From positions 124,001 to 188,000 of the forward strand of contig CAWGPY010000005.1 of the NCBI GenBank assembly GCA_963824595.1: a DNA stretch of 64,000 bases. The letters run 5' to 3'. Positions 36,283 through 45,027 of the stretch are shown piece by piece (position 1 is the first letter of the stretch; each line of letters starts with the position of its first letter). The position numbers and the translations under genes are program-made. The stretch is from Cybelea sp963824595. GTDB taxonomy: Bacteria > Vulcanimicrobiota > Vulcanimicrobiia > Vulcanimicrobiales > Vulcanimicrobiaceae. The notes beneath the pieces were generated by a model. That model was given only the letters and a program-made list of their open reading frames with translations, made no database searches and had not been told where the DNA came from.

Positions 36283-36704
36283 TGCTCGCGGAGCGCGACG
36301 GCTTCGTCGTCAGCAGCGACCCGGCTCGCCTCGAGCCCGAGGCCATCGAACGGCTGTTGCGCTCCAGCTACTGGGCTGCGGCGCGCCCGCGCGAGGTCAT
36401 GGAGCGTTCGCTGCGGGCTTCCCTCTGCTTCGGGCTCTACGAGCCGCGCGAAGGCCGGCTGGTCGGGTTCACTCGTGTGGTCACCGACTGCGTGACGTTC
36501 GCGTGGCTCTGCGACGTGATCCTCGAACGCTCGTATCGCGGGCGCGGGCTCGGGACGTGGATGCTCGAGGCCGTGCTCTCCGCACCCGAGGTTCGCGGCC
36601 CGTCGCGCTGGATTCTGGCCACGCGCGACGCCCACGAGGTCTACGCGCGTCACGGCTTCGAGCCGCTCGCGCATCCCGATCGCTGGATGGAACGCCGGAC
36701 GTAG
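36282..36704 (+). CDS. GNAT-family N-acetyltransferase
   Basis: 140 residues from a GTG that overlaps the preceding stop by one base. The acetyl-CoA-binding motif A is seen as DVILERSYRGRGLGTWML, followed by LATRDAHEVYARHGFEPL (motif B). This short single-domain layout is typical of small-molecule or antibiotic acetyltransferases; the substrate is unknown. Confidence 0.85.
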   Translation: MLAERDGFVVSSDPARLEPEAIERLLRSSYWAAARPREVMERSLRASLCFGLYEPREGRLVGFTRVVTDCVTFAWLCDVILERSYRGRGLGTWMLEAVLSAPEVRGPSRWILATRDAHEVYARHGFEPLAHPDRWMERRT

Positions 36705-36745
36705 TCTGCCACACAGGTGGCACTTAGGCGCCGTACCCTCGCTCC

Positions 36746-37330
36746 ATGTCCGTGGAGCGCTACTGCGTGATCGACGTCGAAACGACCGGCTTGCGTCCCG
36801 TCGCCGACCGCGTCGTCGAGATCGCCTGCGCGCTGGTTGACGGCGACCGGGTCGTGGGCAGGTGGGCAATGCTGGTGAATCCCGGCATCGCCATCCCGCC
36901 GGCGGCGTCCGCAATTCACGGCATCACCGACGGCATGGTTCGCGATGCTCCGGACGTTCGCAACGCGTTGCGGCACGCGCGCAGGCTCTGCCGCGGCCGC
37001 CTCGTCACCGCGCACTGCGCGCGGTTCGATCTATCGTTCGTGGGCGCGTCCGTCGGCAACGCGGCGCTGTGCACGATGCGGTTGGCGCGCGCGCTCATCC
37101 CCGAGGCCCCGAATCATAAGAACCAGACGCTGCGGCGGTTCCTCGGCATCGATCGGATCGCGGGCGAGGATCTGCCCGCACATCGAGCGCTCGGCGACGC
37201 GCTGGTCGCCGCGCACGTCCTCATCGCATGCCGTCGCCGTTTTCGAGCGCTGCGCCCGAACGAGTCGTGGGAACGTTTCATCCGCAGCCGCGCGTGGGTG
37301 CTCTCCGGGCCGATGGCGCGCCCGCGCTAA
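36746..37330 (+). CDS. DnaQ-like DEDDh 3'-5' exonuclease
   Basis: 194 residues. Exo I is IDVETTGL, Exo II is VTAHCARFDLSF, and Exo III is PAHRALGDALVAAHV, giving a complete DEDDh set as in the DNA polymerase III epsilon subunit. HGITDGMV is also conserved. It lacks a polymerase-binding extension long enough to call it DnaQ itself, so a free proofreading or RNase T-like nuclease is possible. Confidence 0.87.
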   Translation: MSVERYCVIDVETTGLRPVADRVVEIACALVDGDRVVGRWAMLVNPGIAIPPAASAIHGITDGMVRDAPDVRNALRHARRLCRGRLVTAHCARFDLSFVGASVGNAALCTMRLARALIPEAPNHKNQTLRRFLGIDRIAGEDLPAHRALGDALVAAHVLIACRRRFRALRPNESWERFIRSRAWVLSGPMARPR

Positions 37331-37413
37331 GCGGGCGACCGTGCCGTTGCGTGGGGATGCCGGCCGGCCGGTGTGGAATCAGGCCGACCTTGGGAGTCAC
37401 GCGCACGGAGCTA

Positions 37414-39435
37414 GTGAGCAGGGGGAAGAACCGCACCAAACGGACTCGCGCCGGTACAGCGAACGAGCGCGGCCTTCGTATGCTCGCCGACGTCATTCCT
37501 CAAATCGTCTGCACGGCCGGTCCCGACGGCCGCATCGACTACTTCAACCGGCGCTGGTTCGAGTTCACGGGCTTCAGCCGCGCGCAAACGTTCGACCACG
37601 GCGGCTGGCGCGCCGCGATCCACCCCGACGATCTGCCGAACCTCGAGGCGGGACTGCGCGAATCGGCGAGGGCCGGCCGCGACTTTTCGGTCGAGGCGCG
37701 GCTGCGCTCGCATTCGGGCGAGTACCGCTGGTTCTTGGCTCGTGCGGTGGCGCTGCGTTCGCGCGACGGGGCCATCGTTCGCTACTTCTCGACCGCGACC
37801 GACATCGACGAGCAAAAGCGCGCCGAAGAGCGCGAGGCCTTCTTGCTGCATGCCAGCGACGTCTTGGGCTCGACGTTGGACGTCCCGACGGTGCTGCAGC
37901 GAATCACGGAGCTCTGCGTTCCGACGTTCGCCGATTGGTGCCAGGTGCAGTCGCTCACCGGCGACGATCAATTGGTCGTTGAGGCGGTGCGGCATCGCGA
38001 TCCGCAGCTTAACGAGATGCTGCAGCGTCTCGTAGGCCGCACCGTGGTCACGCACCGCGAGGCGACCTTCGGCTCGCCGCAGGTGCTTCGGCAGTCGCAA
38101 ACGCGCGCGCTCGACCACGCCGGAACGCTGCGCGCGGTGCACGAGAACGTCGGCGACGTCGAAGATCGGGCGATCTACGAGGCCGCCGGCCTCGGCACCG
38201 CGGTGATCGTACCGCTCGTGGCCCACGGCCGCACGCAAGGGACGCTGCATCTCGTCGACATGGATCCCGTGTCGAAGCGCCCCGCCGCCGCCCAACGCGT
38301 CGCCGAGGAGCTGGCGCAACGCGCGGCGCTCGCGATCGACAATTCGCGCCTCTACGAGCGCGAGCACCGCGTCGCCGCCGCGTTGCAGCGCGCGATGCTT
38401 CCGGCGCGGCTGCCGTCGAGCGATCGGATCGAGTTCAGCTACGCGTACCGGCCTGCGGAGCGTGGCTCGCGCGTCGGCGGCGATTGGTACGACGCGTTCG
38501 CGCTTGCCGACGGGCAGATCGCCGTCTCGATCGGCGACGTCGGCGGGCACGGGCTCGAGGCCGCCGTCGCGATGAACGAAGCGCGCCAGGCGTTGCGCCT
38601 GAGTGCGCTCGACGGAATGCCTCCGGCTCAGACGATGCAGCGAGCGAACAACGCGCTCATGCTCAACGAGGACCGTCCGATCATTACGGCGGTTTTCGGC
38701 GTGATCGACGTGAACCGCGGCACGTTCGATTATTCGTGTTCGGGCCATCCACCGCCGGCGCTCGCTCCGCTGGCGGGGGCCGCGCGCTACCTGTCGGGCG
38801 GCGGCATTCCGCTCGGCGTCGACGACGCCGCCCCGTTCCCCGCGCTGCGCGCGACCCTCGAGCCGTACGACACGCTCCTGCTCTACACCGACGGCCTCAT
38901 CGAGTTCGGACGAAACATCGAGCGCGATAGCCAGCGGCTTCTCGACGCGCTTACCGCGCGGGTGACCGACATCAGCCCCGACGGCGCCGGCGGGCTGCTG
39001 CGGAAAATGCTCGACGAAGAGCCGTTCGACGACATCGCCCTGCTTGCGGCGACCCTGTTGCCGACGCAACCCGACGACATCGAGCTGCGCCTGCCTGCGG
39101 CCCCGTCGTCCGCCGCGATCGCGCGGCGCCTCGCTTCGCGCTATGCGCGCGTCGCCAAGCTCGGTCCCGAGCGCACCTTCGATCTGACGATCGCGGTTGG
39201 CGAGGCCGTCGCCAACGCCGTCGAGCACGCATATCTCGGCGCGAAGGGCGATTTCGTGGTTCGTCTCTCGCTTCGCAACGGCCGCGTGCACGGCGAGGTG
39301 CAAGACCTCGGAACCTGGCGCGAGGCCAATCCCGACGCCGAGCGCGGACGCGGCCTTGCGATTCTCCGCGCGACGACGCGGGAGCTGGAACTCAACCGCT
39401 CGTCTCACGGAACGACGGTGGCGTTCGCCATCTAG
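37414..39435 (+). CDS. PAS-GAF-SpoIIE phosphatase-HATPase regulator (RsbU/RsbW-like)
   Basis: About 673 residues from a GTG at 37414 (an ATG at 37480 is an alternative). Order: PAS (about 23-140, IDYFNRRWFEFTGFSR); GAF (about 150-315); PP2C/SpoIIE phosphatase (about 325-545, with GGDWYDAFAL and IGDVGGHGLEAAVAM carrying metal Asp residues); then an RsbW-type ATPase (about 560-673, GEAVANAVEHAY and GRGLAILR). It can in principle both phosphorylate and dephosphorylate an STAS anti-anti-sigma partner, but no such gene is in the window. Its stop shares CTAG with the convergent helicase gene. Confidence 0.88.
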   Translation: MSRGKNRTKRTRAGTANERGLRMLADVIPQIVCTAGPDGRIDYFNRRWFEFTGFSRAQTFDHGGWRAAIHPDDLPNLEAGLRESARAGRDFSVEARLRSHSGEYRWFLARAVALRSRDGAIVRYFSTATDIDEQKRAEEREAFLLHASDVLGSTLDVPTVLQRITELCVPTFADWCQVQSLTGDDQLVVEAVRHRDPQLNEMLQRLVGRTVVTHREATFGSPQVLRQSQTRALDHAGTLRAVHENVGDVEDRAIYEAAGLGTAVIVPLVAHGRTQGTLHLVDMDPVSKRPAAAQRVAEELAQRAALAIDNSRLYEREHRVAAALQRAMLPARLPSSDRIEFSYAYRPAERGSRVGGDWYDAFALADGQIAVSIGDVGGHGLEAAVAMNEARQALRLSALDGMPPAQTMQRANNALMLNEDRPIITAVFGVIDVNRGTFDYSCSGHPPPALAPLAGAARYLSGGGIPLGVDDAAPFPALRATLEPYDTLLLYTDGLIEFGRNIERDSQRLLDALTARVTDISPDGAGGLLRKMLDEEPFDDIALLAATLLPTQPDDIELRLPAAPSSAAIARRLASRYARVAKLGPERTFDLTIAVGEAVANAVEHAYLGAKGDFVVRLSLRNGRVHGEVQDLGTWREANPDAERGRGLAILRATTRELELNRSSHGTTVAFAI

Positions 39436-42400
39436 GGAACGGCCGGAATGCGGCCCTCCGTGCGAGCTGACGTCGCGCGCTCGGCGAACGAGCAAAGGAG
39501 GTTCGCGAGCGCCATCTGATCGGACGTGCGGCACGCGATGTCGAGCAGGCGCGGGCTGCAGACGAGTATGCTGACCGCGCGCGCTCGCGAGATCGCGACG
39601 TTGAAGCGGTTGCGGTCGAAGAGGAACTCCACGTTGCGCGGGACGTCATCGCCGCTCGACGTCGCCATCGAGTAGAAGACCACGGGCGCCTCCTGTCCCT
39701 GGTACTTGTCGACGGTCCCGACCTCGATGCCGTGAAAGCCCGCGCGGTGCAGCGATTCGCCGACGAGCCGGCGCTGAGCGTTGTACGGCGTGACGACGAT
39801 GATATCGTGCGGGGTCAACGGCCGGGCCACGCCCTTGCGTTCGGGCGGCTGCGAATCAACGACCTGCCCGCCGTCGAGCAGGCGCGCGACGCGCCGGACG
39901 ATCTCGTCGGCCTCCTCGGGCGAGCTCGACCCGTTACCCGCGTGATCGACTCCGGCGAAATAGAGGCCGGCCAGCTCGTGCGCCGGGGTCACGATCCGAT
40001 GCATGCCGGTCGCCGCCGCCGGGCACAGCCGGTCGCCGTACATCGCGTCGGAGACGAATGCGCAGATGTCGGGCTGCATGCGGTACGACACGTCGAGGAA
40101 GACGCCGCGCCGCTCGGGCACCGTTTGGCGGTCGCCGAGCAGGTGCTCGAGCACCGAGTCGCCCACGTGCGGCGGCTGGCGTCCCTGGCTGACCTGCGAG
40201 AGCTGGGACGGATCGCCGAGCAGCACGACGTTGCGCGCGCACAGCGAAACGGCAAGCGCGTCGGCAAGCGACACCTGTCCCGCCTCGTCGATGAAGAGAT
40301 AGTCGAAGGCGCCGGTCAGTTCTTCGCGTGCGAAGAGCCAGCCGGTGCCCCCCGCGAGGTCGTAGTCGGCGCCGGAGAACGGATCGTTGCTCTTCACCGA
40401 CTCGATGCAGGGCGTCGCCGAACGCGACGTATACACCGATTCCGCATTGCCGGCACTGCATTTGTAGAGCCCGCGAAAGCGCGAGCCCCGTTCCTCCATG
40501 CACTCCTCGACCTTATGCAGCAGGTTGTGGATCGCCTTATGACTGTTGCTCGTCACGGCGACGCGTTTGCCGTCGGCGAGCAGGTCGCAGATCACCCGCG
40601 ATCCGATCGTGCTCTTTCCGCTTCCCGGCGGCCCTTGCACGAACAGATAGCTGTCGTCGAGCGCGCGGGCGACCTCGGAGACGGCGCCGGCCGTCACGTC
40701 GTCCGGCTGGAGCACGCGCCGTCCGGGCACGCGTGGATCGGCGTTGGTCAACAGGTCGTACGTCGCGGGATGCGTCCCCGCGAGCGTCGTAGCGGCGAAC
40801 GACCGCGCGAGGCGCGCGAGCGCACCGCGCTGCTCGCTGGTTCCGGGCGGCGGCCCCGGCGTCAGCTCCGCGATCGCGCGCGCCGCGTCTTGCGCGACCG
40901 TCGTCTTGAGCTCGAGCACGTTGCGATCGTCGTCGATCGAGTGAATCGTCCCGGCGCGGCGGCGCGTCCGCGGGTTTTCGACGGCATCGCCGGCCGACAG
41001 CTTATGCGGCTGATCGGGAAACGAATAGGTGTAGACCTTGCTGTTCTTCTCGCCGTAGACGGGCGCGTCGTCGCGAAAGGTCAGGCCGGCGATCGCGGTT
41101 TTGTCGAACTCGAGCAGCAGATCCACGTTTTCGAACCTGTCGAAGTACTCCCACCAGGCCGGCTTCTCTTCGCGGCGATGGTAGGCAAGGAGATGTCCCA
41201 AGAGATACCGCGTGCGCACCGCCGGCGACATCTCGACGTACTCTTGCTCGTTCTGGGGCGCCGGTATGCCGTCGAGCAGCGAGCGCTCGAGCTCCGAACG
41301 CGCCGCGGCGTCCGCGTCGGTCACGGTCTCCTCGTACGGCTTGTCGGAACGCGGCGGAAAGTCGATGCCGAACTGCGCCATGGCGTCGGCGCGGCGGGCC
41401 AACAGCCAGTCCCGCAGCAGCTGCGTCGAACGGCAGTCGTCCCGGTTGTAACGCTCGATGTCGTCGAGAATGGCCTGGTCGCGCTCGTCGCGCCAGCGCT
41501 CGAACATCAGGATCGACTCGTCGCCCTTTTTGACCTCGGTCGCGCGCTCCAGGTCGTAGAAGCGCTCCATGTTCTTCAGGCCGTAGCGTTCTTCGGAGAT
41601 TGCGAGCGCCTGGCGCACGACGGCGAAGAGATCGACCAGCACCTCGCCGCGCAGCAGGTCGTCGACGCGATCCTCGCGCGTGCAGTGCTGCTGCGCGAGC
41701 CGGCGCAGCGCCGACTTTTCGTAGCCCGCGTAGTGGTAGACGTGCATTCCGGGATACCGCCGGCGGCGTTCGGTGACGAAGTCCACGAACGCCTCGAACG
41801 CGCGCCGCTCCCCGGCTCGATCCAGGCCCCAGAAGGCGCGAAACGGCGTATCGTCGTCGGGCATCCAAGCGCCGAAGAGATATTCGAGGCCGCGTCCCGG
41901 CTCGTACAGCGGGTCGCCCTCCATGTCGAAGAACACGTCGCCCGCCGCGGGCGGCGGCATCAGAGCAAAGCCCAGCGGCGGCTCGTGGCGCACCAGCTCG
42001 TAGACCGGCTCGGTCCGCCCGCGTTCCTGCAGCGACGCCTGCCGGCGCAGCCTCTCGAAGGTGTCGGCGCGCATCCCCGCGGGCCGGCCGGTCGCGGAGG
42101 CGCGCGCGAGCTGCGTCAGCGTGGCGATGCCGGCCTCTTCGAGTTTCGCGATCTGGTCGCGGCGGATCCATGCGACGAGGCTGAGGTGATCGTCGTCGCG
42201 CCGCCGCCGCTCGCAGGCGGCGTTCCATTCGCAGACCGAGCAGTGCGCGCGCTCGAACGGATACTCGGCGGGCTCCGCGATCCGGTCTCGCTGCGCGCGC
42301 TCGACGAAATCGAGGAACGACGCCTTGAGATGGCGGTAGTACGCCATGTAGTCGTGGAGCCGGAACCGCTTCTCGGCGCCGTCGCCGAAGACGACGCGGC

Positions 42401-42911
42401 CGAACTCGGGCAAGCGGCCTTGCAAGCGATGCAGATGCTCGCTGTAGTTACAGATCTGCACCAGGTAGTAGGGCTTCGTCCGCAGCCCGAGCTTCGTATC
42501 GACGACCTCGTAGCCGTAGTCGCCGAGGTCGGTGGGCGTGGGAACGCGCATCAGGAAATCGGCGCGTCCGATGAAGCGGCCGTCGAAGAACGTCGCCTGA
42601 TAGATGACGTGCTTTCCCGCGCGCATGGCCTCGAGCGTGCGGCGTTGCGCGTCGAGATACTCCTCGACGCCGCTGCCTGCGCGACCGAACTCCGCAACGT
42701 CGCCGGGATGCAGCCGCTGCAGCGTCTCGAGATGTCGCCGCTCGTGCTCTTCGCCCTTGCGCCGCAGAAGGTCCGCTTGCGGATCGTCGCATTCGGGCCG
42801 TTCGCCCGCTCCGAGCGCGACGAGCAGCTCGAGCTCCGTTAGGCGCTTGCACTCGAGGTAGTCGTTGAGATCGCTCGCGGCAAAGACGAGCCGCCCGTCA
42901 ACCCGCTGCAC
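39432..42911 (-). CDS. TM0106-family RecB-like nuclease fused to SF1 helicase
   Basis: About 1159 residues. N-terminal Cas4/RecB-type nuclease (about 10-260): GRADFLMRV and YEVVDTKLG supply active-site acids and Lys. One cysteine near 21 and CSVCEWNAAC near 235 could hold a 4Fe-4S cluster. A middle RNase H-like domain has VFFDMEGDP. The C-terminal helicase has QGPPGSGKSTIG (Walker A), LFIDEAGQVS (motif II), LLGDPSQLSQ and RFNVAISRAR. The GTG at 42911 is chosen because GAGGTG lies nine bases upstream; an ATG at 42974 is possible. Role in DNA repair or defence is inferred only. Confidence 0.85.
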   Translation of the reverse strand: MQRVDGRLVFAASDLNDYLECKRLTELELLVALGAGERPECDDPQADLLRRKGEEHERRHLETLQRLHPGDVAEFGRAGSGVEEYLDAQRRTLEAMRAGKHVIYQATFFDGRFIGRADFLMRVPTPTDLGDYGYEVVDTKLGLRTKPYYLVQICNYSEHLHRLQGRLPEFGRVVFGDGAEKRFRLHDYMAYYRHLKASFLDFVERAQRDRIAEPAEYPFERAHCSVCEWNAACERRRRDDDHLSLVAWIRRDQIAKLEEAGIATLTQLARASATGRPAGMRADTFERLRRQASLQERGRTEPVYELVRHEPPLGFALMPPPAAGDVFFDMEGDPLYEPGRGLEYLFGAWMPDDDTPFRAFWGLDRAGERRAFEAFVDFVTERRRRYPGMHVYHYAGYEKSALRRLAQQHCTREDRVDDLLRGEVLVDLFAVVRQALAISEERYGLKNMERFYDLERATEVKKGDESILMFERWRDERDQAILDDIERYNRDDCRSTQLLRDWLLARRADAMAQFGIDFPPRSDKPYEETVTDADAAARSELERSLLDGIPAPQNEQEYVEMSPAVRTRYLLGHLLAYHRREEKPAWWEYFDRFENVDLLLEFDKTAIAGLTFRDDAPVYGEKNSKVYTYSFPDQPHKLSAGDAVENPRTRRRAGTIHSIDDDRNVLELKTTVAQDAARAIAELTPGPPPGTSEQRGALARLARSFAATTLAGTHPATYDLLTNADPRVPGRRVLQPDDVTAGAVSEVARALDDSYLFVQGPPGSGKSTIGSRVICDLLADGKRVAVTSNSHKAIHNLLHKVEECMEERGSRFRGLYKCSAGNAESVYTSRSATPCIESVKSNDPFSGADYDLAGGTGWLFAREELTGAFDYLFIDEAGQVSLADALAVSLCARNVVLLGDPSQLSQVSQGRQPPHVGDSVLEHLLGDRQTVPERRGVFLDVSYRMQPDICAFVSDAMYGDRLCPAAATGMHRIVTPAHELAGLYFAGVDHAGNGSSSPEEADEIVRRVARLLDGGQVVDSQPPERKGVARPLTPHDIIVVTPYNAQRRLVGESLHRAGFHGIEVGTVDKYQGQEAPVVFYSMATSSGDDVPRNVEFLFDRNRFNVAISRARAVSILVCSPRLLDIACRTSDQMALANLLCSFAERATSARTEGRIPAVP

Positions 42912-43023
42912 GCCTAGTGACACCTCGCGAACATGGCGCCATGGTGCGCTGCCGGAGTGCCATATGCCTGGCATCGTACCGCGCTTGCTGTTAGGATAGG
43001 CACCACGAGAGGAGGAAAGACGT

Positions 43024-43230
43024 ATGAGCTCTCTCCCGTCACCCTCACCCGGGGCTCCGCAATCCGACCCGCAGCGGGGTTGGCGCTACCTCAAGGCGGC
43101 GGCGCTCGGCGCCGCGGTGCTCGCGCTCCTCGCGGGCACGTCGCTCGCATCGTCCACCGGCACGACGCTCCGCCCGTGTCCCGCGCAGGGTTCGGGCGCC
43201 GCGCAGCCGCCGAACGGTGAGCGGCCATGA
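43024..43230 (+). CDS. Small single-helix membrane or exported protein
   Basis: 68 residues preceded by a very strong ribosome-binding site (GAGGAGGAAAGACGT before the ATG). One hydrophobic helix (LKAAALGAAVLALLAGTSLA) follows a 25-residue Pro/Ser-rich N-terminus; the tail is polar with one Cys. It overlaps the next gene as ATGA, so it is translated and coupled. Function unknown. Confidence 0.65.
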   Translation: MSSLPSPSPGAPQSDPQRGWRYLKAAALGAAVLALLAGTSLASSTGTTLRPCPAQGSGAAQPPNGERP

Positions 43231-44081
43231 GCCTGCAATCGCTGGACGTCGTCATCGGCATGGTCATCGTATTTTTGGCCGTGAGCCTGATCTGTTCGTC
43301 GATCAACGAGCTGATCTCCAGCGCGCTGTCACTGCGCGCGAATACGCTCAAGGACGCGCTCGATTCGCTGCTCGGCAGCGACTTGGCGCGCACGGTGCTC
43401 GATCACTCGGCGATCCCGGCCGCGCCCAAGGGCGGACCGAAGAGCCCCGCCTATATCGAGCCGGCGCTGTTCGCGTCGGCGTTGCTCGACACCGTCATGC
43501 CGCCGCAGACGGCCGGCGCGCAGCCCGCGGACGCTCCCGCGGCGGCGTCGGCGGCGAGCGCGCTGCTCGCACGGAGTCCGGCGAGCGGCGCCATCGGCGC
43601 GTTCGTTCGAAGCGCGGGTGACGACTACACGCGTCTCCACCGGCAGGTGTCGGAGTGGTACGACGCCTACATGGACCGCGTTAGCGGCGCGTATAAACGC
43701 AATACGCAAGCGGTGATCGCGGTGATTGCGGTCTGCGTGGTCGGGATCCTGAACGTCGACAGCTTCAAGGTCTACAAGCAGCTGACGAGCCAGGGAGTCG
43801 TCTCCGCGGCGCTCGCGTCGAAGGCCGACGCGCTGCTCAAGAACGGGCAGCGAGAGCCCGCGACGCTCGGCGACGCCGTCGACAACGTGAACGCACGGAT
43901 CGCCGCGCTGCCCGTGCCGATCGGCTGGCACGGCGACGATCGCGTCAATCCGTGGTGGCAGAAGGTCGTCGGACTGCTCGTCACCGTGGTCGCGGCGTCG
44001 CTCGGCGCGCCGTTTTGGTTCGACGCGCTGAGCAAGCTCGCGAACTTGCGTTCGGTGGGGGCTAAACCGGGCGAATCCTAA
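43227..44081 (+). CDS. Membrane protein of unknown function with three helices
   Basis: 284 residues. The N-terminal helix VIGMVIVFLAVSLICSSINELISSALSLR is characteristic of a conserved hypothetical family. It is followed by a long Ala/Pro-rich soluble loop (about 50-150), a helix (AVIAVIAVCVVGILNV) and a last helix (VVGLLVTVVAASLGAPFWF). Coupled by ATGA to the small protein before it. No function can be assigned. Confidence 0.7.
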   Translation: MSLQSLDVVIGMVIVFLAVSLICSSINELISSALSLRANTLKDALDSLLGSDLARTVLDHSAIPAAPKGGPKSPAYIEPALFASALLDTVMPPQTAGAQPADAPAAASAASALLARSPASGAIGAFVRSAGDDYTRLHRQVSEWYDAYMDRVSGAYKRNTQAVIAVIAVCVVGILNVDSFKVYKQLTSQGVVSAALASKADALLKNGQREPATLGDAVDNVNARIAALPVPIGWHGDDRVNPWWQKVVGLLVTVVAASLGAPFWFDALSKLANLRSVGAKPGES

Positions 44082-44093
44082 CGGCGGCCGGCG

Positions 44094-45017
44094 CTACGGG
44101 TAGGAGTGGACGCACGAGCCGCTCGCATTGCTGAGCAGCGGCTGCATGGTGTACGATTTCTTGCCGAACGGATCGTTCTGAACGTCGTGGAACGCGCAGA
44201 TGTCGGCGATCTCTCCCGAGCTGCCGTTCCAGGCGCTGAACGGATACGGATCCGTGTAGGCTTCGCCGTACTCGTGGCCGCCGAGAATCGTCACGCCCTC
44301 GTCGTCGCCGCTCTCGTCCGAGGGCGGTTTGACGATGTTCGCGCCGCACTGCTTGCCGGCGTCGGGCATATAGGGCAGGTTCGAATAGGCGACGCGCTGC
44401 TGCTGATACGGCGCGTCGCTGTGGTAGGAGCACCAGTGCGTTCCGAACCCCTTCTCGCTGCGCCCTCGCGCGGTCGCGACGACGTAGAGACCGCCGGCAT
44501 CGTAGCCGAAATGGGCGACGCCCCGCAGCGCTTCCGCCGCGGTCTGCGCGTCGCTCGGGCTCTTGGGGATCGCCGACTCGTCGTTCCAGCTGCCGCCGTA
44601 CTGGTTGCGCGGGTTGGTGATGTCGATCGTGCTCGCCCCGACCTTTTCGTAATACTGGGTCATGATGTTGTTGTAGCCGCTGCCGCCCATATTCTTGGTG
44701 TAGGTCTCGAGCAGTTTCTGCACGTTCTTCGGATCGCCGTATTTCTTGTAGCCCCAGAAGACGAGGTAAACCTTCGGCTTCACCAGCACCGGGCCGCCGT
44801 GGTAGCCGACGAACACGTCGGGCACGATCTCGTTCCGCGCCATGTCGAGCGTGGGCGAGTAGTGCGGTGCGTGGTAGAGCACGCCGCCGGCATAGTTCCA
44901 TTCGGGGCCGGCGGGCACCGACGATACCGCGCCTCCGTTGGCGCAGCCTGCGGCGGCGAGCGCCGAGACGCAGGCGAGCGCGCCTGCAAGCCGTGAGAGC
45001 GCATTGGTTCGCAGCAC
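44094..45017 (-). CDS. Lipoprotein with HExxE motif, possible metal-dependent hydrolase
   Basis: 307 residues from a GTG with AAGGAG six bases upstream. A lipobox is present (SALAAAGCANG). The segment GGHEYGEAYTDPYP, followed by GSSGEIADICAFHD, resembles HE-x-x-E-x-x-TDP...GEIAD.C patterns of EXORDIUM/phosphate-induced-like and related secreted putative zinc proteins. PKVYLVFWGYKKYG near residue 80 also fits. It lies ten bases after the multicopper oxidase gene on the same strand, so they form an operon. Confidence 0.7.
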   Translation of the reverse strand: MLRTNALSRLAGALACVSALAAAGCANGGAVSSVPAGPEWNYAGGVLYHAPHYSPTLDMARNEIVPDVFVGYHGGPVLVKPKVYLVFWGYKKYGDPKNVQKLLETYTKNMGGSGYNNIMTQYYEKVGASTIDITNPRNQYGGSWNDESAIPKSPSDAQTAAEALRGVAHFGYDAGGLYVVATARGRSEKGFGTHWCSYHSDAPYQQQRVAYSNLPYMPDAGKQCGANIVKPPSDESGDDEGVTILGGHEYGEAYTDPYPFSAWNGSSGEIADICAFHDVQNDPFGKKSYTMQPLLSNASGSCVHSYP

Positions 45018-45027
45018 GAGGATCTCC

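Noticed and set aside
39732..42842. 1036-codon plus-strand frame opposite the nuclease-helicase
   Set aside because: The minus strand holds all helicase motifs; the plus frame is valine/arginine-rich with none.
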